NCBI GenBank assembly: GCA_035433705.1
Contig: DAORVK010000035.1
Coordinates: 1 to 28,229, forward strand
Direction of reading: 5' to 3'
Length of the DNA stretch: 28,229 nucleotides
Source: CADEFQ01 sp035433705
Lineage (GTDB): Bacteria > Pseudomonadota > Gammaproteobacteria > Steroidobacterales > Steroidobacteraceae
Positions 25,690 through 28,229 of the stretch are shown piece by piece. The notes beneath the pieces are model-generated. The model had not been told where the DNA came from. It saw nothing but the letters and a program-made list of their open reading frames with translations, and did not search any database. A program made the position numbers and the translations under genes. Every line of letters begins with the position of its first letter. The stretch's first letter is position 1.

Positions 25690-26655
25690 TCACGCACGCC
25701 CCGCAAGGAACGGGCACTGGTCCAGATCGACGTTGCCCCCGGAGAGGATGACGCCGACCTGCCCGCCGATGCGCGTCGCACGGCCACCCAGGAGCACGGC
25801 GACGGCCACGGCCGACGAGGGCTCGATCAGGAGCTTCAGGTCCTCGAGCGCAATGCGCATCGCCGCAACGATTTCCGCCTCGCTCACGGTGACGACCTCA
25901 TCGACGTGACGGCGCAGCAACTCGAAATTGCGTGCGCCGATCGAACCACGCAGGCCATCCGCAATCGTATCCGGCGCACCGCAGCCGACACGCACGCCCG
26001 TCGTGAATGAACGCCAGGCATCGTCGGCCGCCGCAGGCTCGGCCGCGACGACCGTACAGTCGTCCACCATGCCGCGCACGGCGAGCGCCGTGCCGCCGAT
26101 CAGCCCGCCGCCGCCCACGGGCGCGATCAGCGTGTCGAAATCCATCGGCTCGGAGAGCAGCTCGAGCGCCGCGGTCCCCTGTCCCGCGATCACGTCGCAA
26201 TCATCAAAGGGATGCACGACATGGGCTGGCTCGCGCGCGATCAGCCCCGCAAGCGCAGCCTCGCGCGCAGCGAACCCAGGCGCACAGAAAACCACGCGCG
26301 CACCGGCGGCCTCGATCGCCGCCACCTTCGAGCGCGATGAGCCTTCCGGCACCACCACCGTACAGGCGAGCCCCAGCGAGCGGGCGGCAAGTGCGAGCGC
26401 ATTGCCATGATTGCCCGATGAATGGGTCGCGACCCGGGTGACGCCGGCACCAGGCGACAGCGCGAGCAACGCATTCAGGGCGCCGCGCAGCTTGAATGCC
26501 CCGCCCTGCTGCAGGTTCTCGCACTTGAAGACAACGCGGCGACCCGCGCGTTCATCGAAGCGGTCGGAACGCATCACGGGGGTGCGCCGGATGCGCCCTT
26601 GCAGCCTGCCCGCCGCCGCGACCACTGCCGCGAAGTCGGGCAGGTCTTCACTCAC
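25690..26655 (-). CDS. Threonine/serine dehydratase or serine racemase-like PLP enzyme
   Basis: 321 residues, fold-type II PLP enzyme. The Schiff-base Lys is Lys55 in GGAFKLRGA. The substrate carboxylate loop is HSSGNHGNA (79-87), with Ser81 at the position used as second base in serine racemases. The Gly-rich phosphate cup is VGGGGLIGG (181-189), and SGGNVDLDQ lies near the C-terminus. Length and the lack of a C-terminal ACT regulatory domain fit catabolic threonine dehydratase, serine/threonine racemase or hydroxyaspartate dehydratase; sequence alone does not separate them. The ATG at 26653-26655 overlaps the end of orn by 8 bp, so the two are likely co-transcribed. Cytoplasmic. Confidence 0.88.
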   Translation of the reverse strand: MSEDLPDFAAVVAAAGRLQGRIRRTPVMRSDRFDERAGRRVVFKCENLQQGGAFKLRGALNALLALSPGAGVTRVATHSSGNHGNALALAARSLGLACTVVVPEGSSRSKVAAIEAAGARVVFCAPGFAAREAALAGLIAREPAHVVHPFDDCDVIAGQGTAALELLSEPMDFDTLIAPVGGGGLIGGTALAVRGMVDDCTVVAAEPAAADDAWRSFTTGVRVGCGAPDTIADGLRGSIGARNFELLRRHVDEVVTVSEAEIVAAMRIALEDLKLLIEPSSAVAVAVLLGGRATRIGGQVGVILSGGNVDLDQCPFLAGRA

Positions 26656-27205
26656 CGCGGAATTCCGGCGCGAGAAGCTGCCGGCGGTAATGGCGCAGCT
26701 CGCGGATGGAGTCGTGAATGTCGGCGAGTGCGAGGTGCGCGTTCTGCTTCGCCACGCCCGCTGCCACCTGCGGGGCCCAGCGCTTCGCGAGCTCCTTCAC
26801 GGTGCTCACGTCGAGGTTGCGGTAATGGAAGAAGCGCTCGAGCGCAGGCATCAGCCGTGCAAGGAAACGGCGGTCCTGGCAGATGCTGTTGCCGCACATC
26901 GGCGAGGCGCCTGGCGCCACATGCTGCACGAGAAAATCGAGCGTTTTCTGCTCCGCATCAGCGGTCGTCACGTTGCTCGCGCGCACCCGCGCCAGCAGCC
27001 CCGAGCTGCCATGATGCCGCTGGTTCCACTCGTCCATGCGCGCAAGCGTCTCCTCGGGCTGGTGTATGGCGATCACGGGCCCCTCGGCGATCACGTCGAG
27101 TTCAGCGTTGGTGACTACGGTCGCCATCTCGATGATGACATCGCTCTGCGGCGAAAGACCGGTCATCTCGAGGTCGATCCAGATCAAGTGGTTGGTGTTG
27201 CCCAT
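26648..27205 (-). CDS. orn: Oligoribonuclease
   Basis: 185 residues. Orn is the DEDDh 3'-5' exonuclease that degrades di- and other nanoRNAs, including pGpG from cyclic di-GMP breakdown. Catalytic residues are visible: Asp11 and Glu13 in IWIDLEMTGL, Asp111 in NSICQDRRFL, His157 in KQNAHLAL and Asp162 in ADIHDSIREL. Length matches E. coli Orn (181). ATG at 27203-27205 (MGNTNHLIWIDLEMTG) is preferred over an upstream non-ATG start that would add 13 residues not typical of the family. Divergent from rsgA with 62 bp between, an arrangement common in gammaproteobacteria. Confidence 0.96.
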   Translation of the reverse strand: MGNTNHLIWIDLEMTGLSPQSDVIIEMATVVTNAELDVIAEGPVIAIHQPEETLARMDEWNQRHHGSSGLLARVRASNVTTADAEQKTLDFLVQHVAPGASPMCGNSICQDRRFLARLMPALERFFHYRNLDVSTVKELAKRWAPQVAAGVAKQNAHLALADIHDSIRELRHYRRQLLAPEFRGE

Positions 27206-27267
27206 GAGGTCGCGATACGGAAAAGTTGTCGCAAATTCTAGCAAACGCTACGCTGCCGCCGCGCCCC

Positions 27268-28197
27268 ATGACAGCCGCAGCCCCCTTCGAAGCCGAGGTT
27301 ACCGCCACGTTCGGTCGGCACGTGCGGGTCCGCGACGCCGAGGGTACCGAGCACGAAGCACGCCCGCAGGGCCGCCGGCTCGTGATCGCCTGCGGCGACC
27401 GCGTGCGCTGTGCACGTGATATGCAGCACGAGGAGGTGCATGTCACCGAGGTGCTGCCGCGCCGCACGGCGCTCTGGCGCTCGAACCTGCGCGGCACTGC
27501 AGAACTTGTCGTTGCGAACATCTCGCACCTCGTCGCCGTGATCGCGCCGCGGCCCGCACCTGATTACTTCGTCATCGACCGCTATTTCGCCGCCGCGGCC
27601 TCGAGCGGCATCGCCTCAGTGCTGGTGGCGAACAAGGCGGACCTTGGCCACGAGCCGGCGCTGCGCGAAGAGCTCGCTGTCTACGAATCGACGGGCGCGA
27701 CGACGATTGCCTGCACCGCGGCCAGCGGAGACGGGCTCGCGAGCCTCTGCGCATTGCTCAAATCCGCGACGGCGGTGCTCGTCGGGCAGTCGGGTGTCGG
27801 CAAGTCCTCGCTCGTCAATGCGCTCGTGCCGGATGCCGGGATCGAGACCGCGGACCTCGTGCGACAGACCGAAGAGGGCCGCCACACCACCACCGCCGCG
27901 CGTCTCTATGACTTGCCGGACGGCGGGCGTCTGATCGACTCGCCGGGCGTGCGGGACTTCTCACCCGCGATCGATCACCTCGAGCCCGGCACGCTCGGCT
28001 ACACCGACATCGCGTGGCTCGCGCCGAAGTGCCGCTTCCTCGACTGTCGCCACATGCGCGAACCCGACTGCGCAGTAGCGGCGGCGGCCGTGAGCGGCGA
28101 GTTGCCCGCGCGCCGCTACGAAAGCTATCGGCGCATGCGACGGCTCTTCGAGCAGCTCACCGAGGCACGCGGGCCGGGAAGGCAACGGCGCGAGTAA
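27268..28197 (+). CDS. rsgA: Ribosome small subunit-dependent GTPase A
   Basis: 309 residues. RsgA is the circularly permuted GTPase that checks maturation of the 30S subunit. It has an N-terminal OB-fold (about 8-70), then the GTPase motifs in permuted order: G4 NKAD (122-125), G1 P-loop GQSGVGKSS (173-181), G3 DSPGVRDF (224-231). The C-terminal zinc knuckle has ligands Cys255, Cys260, His262 and Cys268 (KCRFLDCRHMREPDC). ATG at 27268 is chosen; a TTG at 27226 in frame would add 14 residues and would extend over the divergent promoter region. The gene is complete, with stop TAA at 28195-28197. Confidence 0.96.
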   Translation: MTAAAPFEAEVTATFGRHVRVRDAEGTEHEARPQGRRLVIACGDRVRCARDMQHEEVHVTEVLPRRTALWRSNLRGTAELVVANISHLVAVIAPRPAPDYFVIDRYFAAAASSGIASVLVANKADLGHEPALREELAVYESTGATTIACTAASGDGLASLCALLKSATAVLVGQSGVGKSSLVNALVPDAGIETADLVRQTEEGRHTTTAARLYDLPDGGRLIDSPGVRDFSPAIDHLEPGTLGYTDIAWLAPKCRFLDCRHMREPDCAVAAAAVSGELPARRYESYRRMRRLFEQLTEARGPGRQRRE

Positions 28198-28229
28198 TTC
28201 ATCTCTCATCGCGCCTCAAGCGCCGCTGC

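Overview
The window is a GC-rich stretch of a draft or metagenome-assembled genome (it holds one run of exactly 100 N). The gene content points to a gammaproteobacterium, probably from the Steroidobacterales/Nevskiales/Xanthomonadales side. The signs are a divergent ppsR/ppsA pair, a DUF1249 (YqiB-type) protein, divergent orn/rsgA, a long Prc-type protease and a PEP-CTERM exosortase substrate. The placement is inferred from gene families and codon use; no rRNA or other marker is present.

Layout. Positions 1-990 look like the decayed edge of an accessory region: the 3' end of a hipA-like kinase gene, a short sequence resembling the 3' end of tmRNA (a common integration site), and a deleted, frameshifted AbiEi-type antitoxin remnant with an inverted repeat before it. 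From 993 to 4158 there are minus-strand metabolic genes (DUF1428, N-carbamoylputrescine amidase, a DsbA/FrnE-fold protein, a Gfo/Idh/MocA dehydrogenase). They are separated by two strong stem-loop structures, one with perfect 30-bp arms. At 4258-4855 lie two small plus-strand genes with a perfect CRP-type half-site pair between them. At 4852-6785 is a translationally coupled pair (small membrane protein, M28 peptidase), divergent from a prc protease gene (6884-8986).

From 9003 to 16649 is an RND efflux operon: a consensus-like sigma-70 promoter whose -35 box lies in a perfect 34-bp palindrome, a lipoprotein adaptor, and two RND permeases whose junction is lost in the assembly gap. No outer-membrane channel or regulator gene is visible. 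From 16630 to 18056 (minus) is a coupled pair, a coiled-coil protein of unknown function and DUF1249. Next come the PEP synthase regulator ppsR (minus) and ppsA (plus).

At 21458-22382 a PEP-CTERM protein gene has a strong sigma-54-type promoter and several inverted repeats. After it come maeB plus DUF1304 (minus), a DUF937 protein (plus), a fold-type II PLP dehydratase/racemase overlapping orn (minus), and rsgA (plus).

Most of the window is ordinary housekeeping and transport. Carbon flow around PEP, pyruvate and malate is represented by ppsA/ppsR and maeB. I see no complete novel defence or mobile system. The items most worth a second look are the cis-elements (the 3123-3198 palindrome, the RND operator, the sigma-54 PEP-CTERM promoter, the CRP-like site) and the remnants at the left edge.
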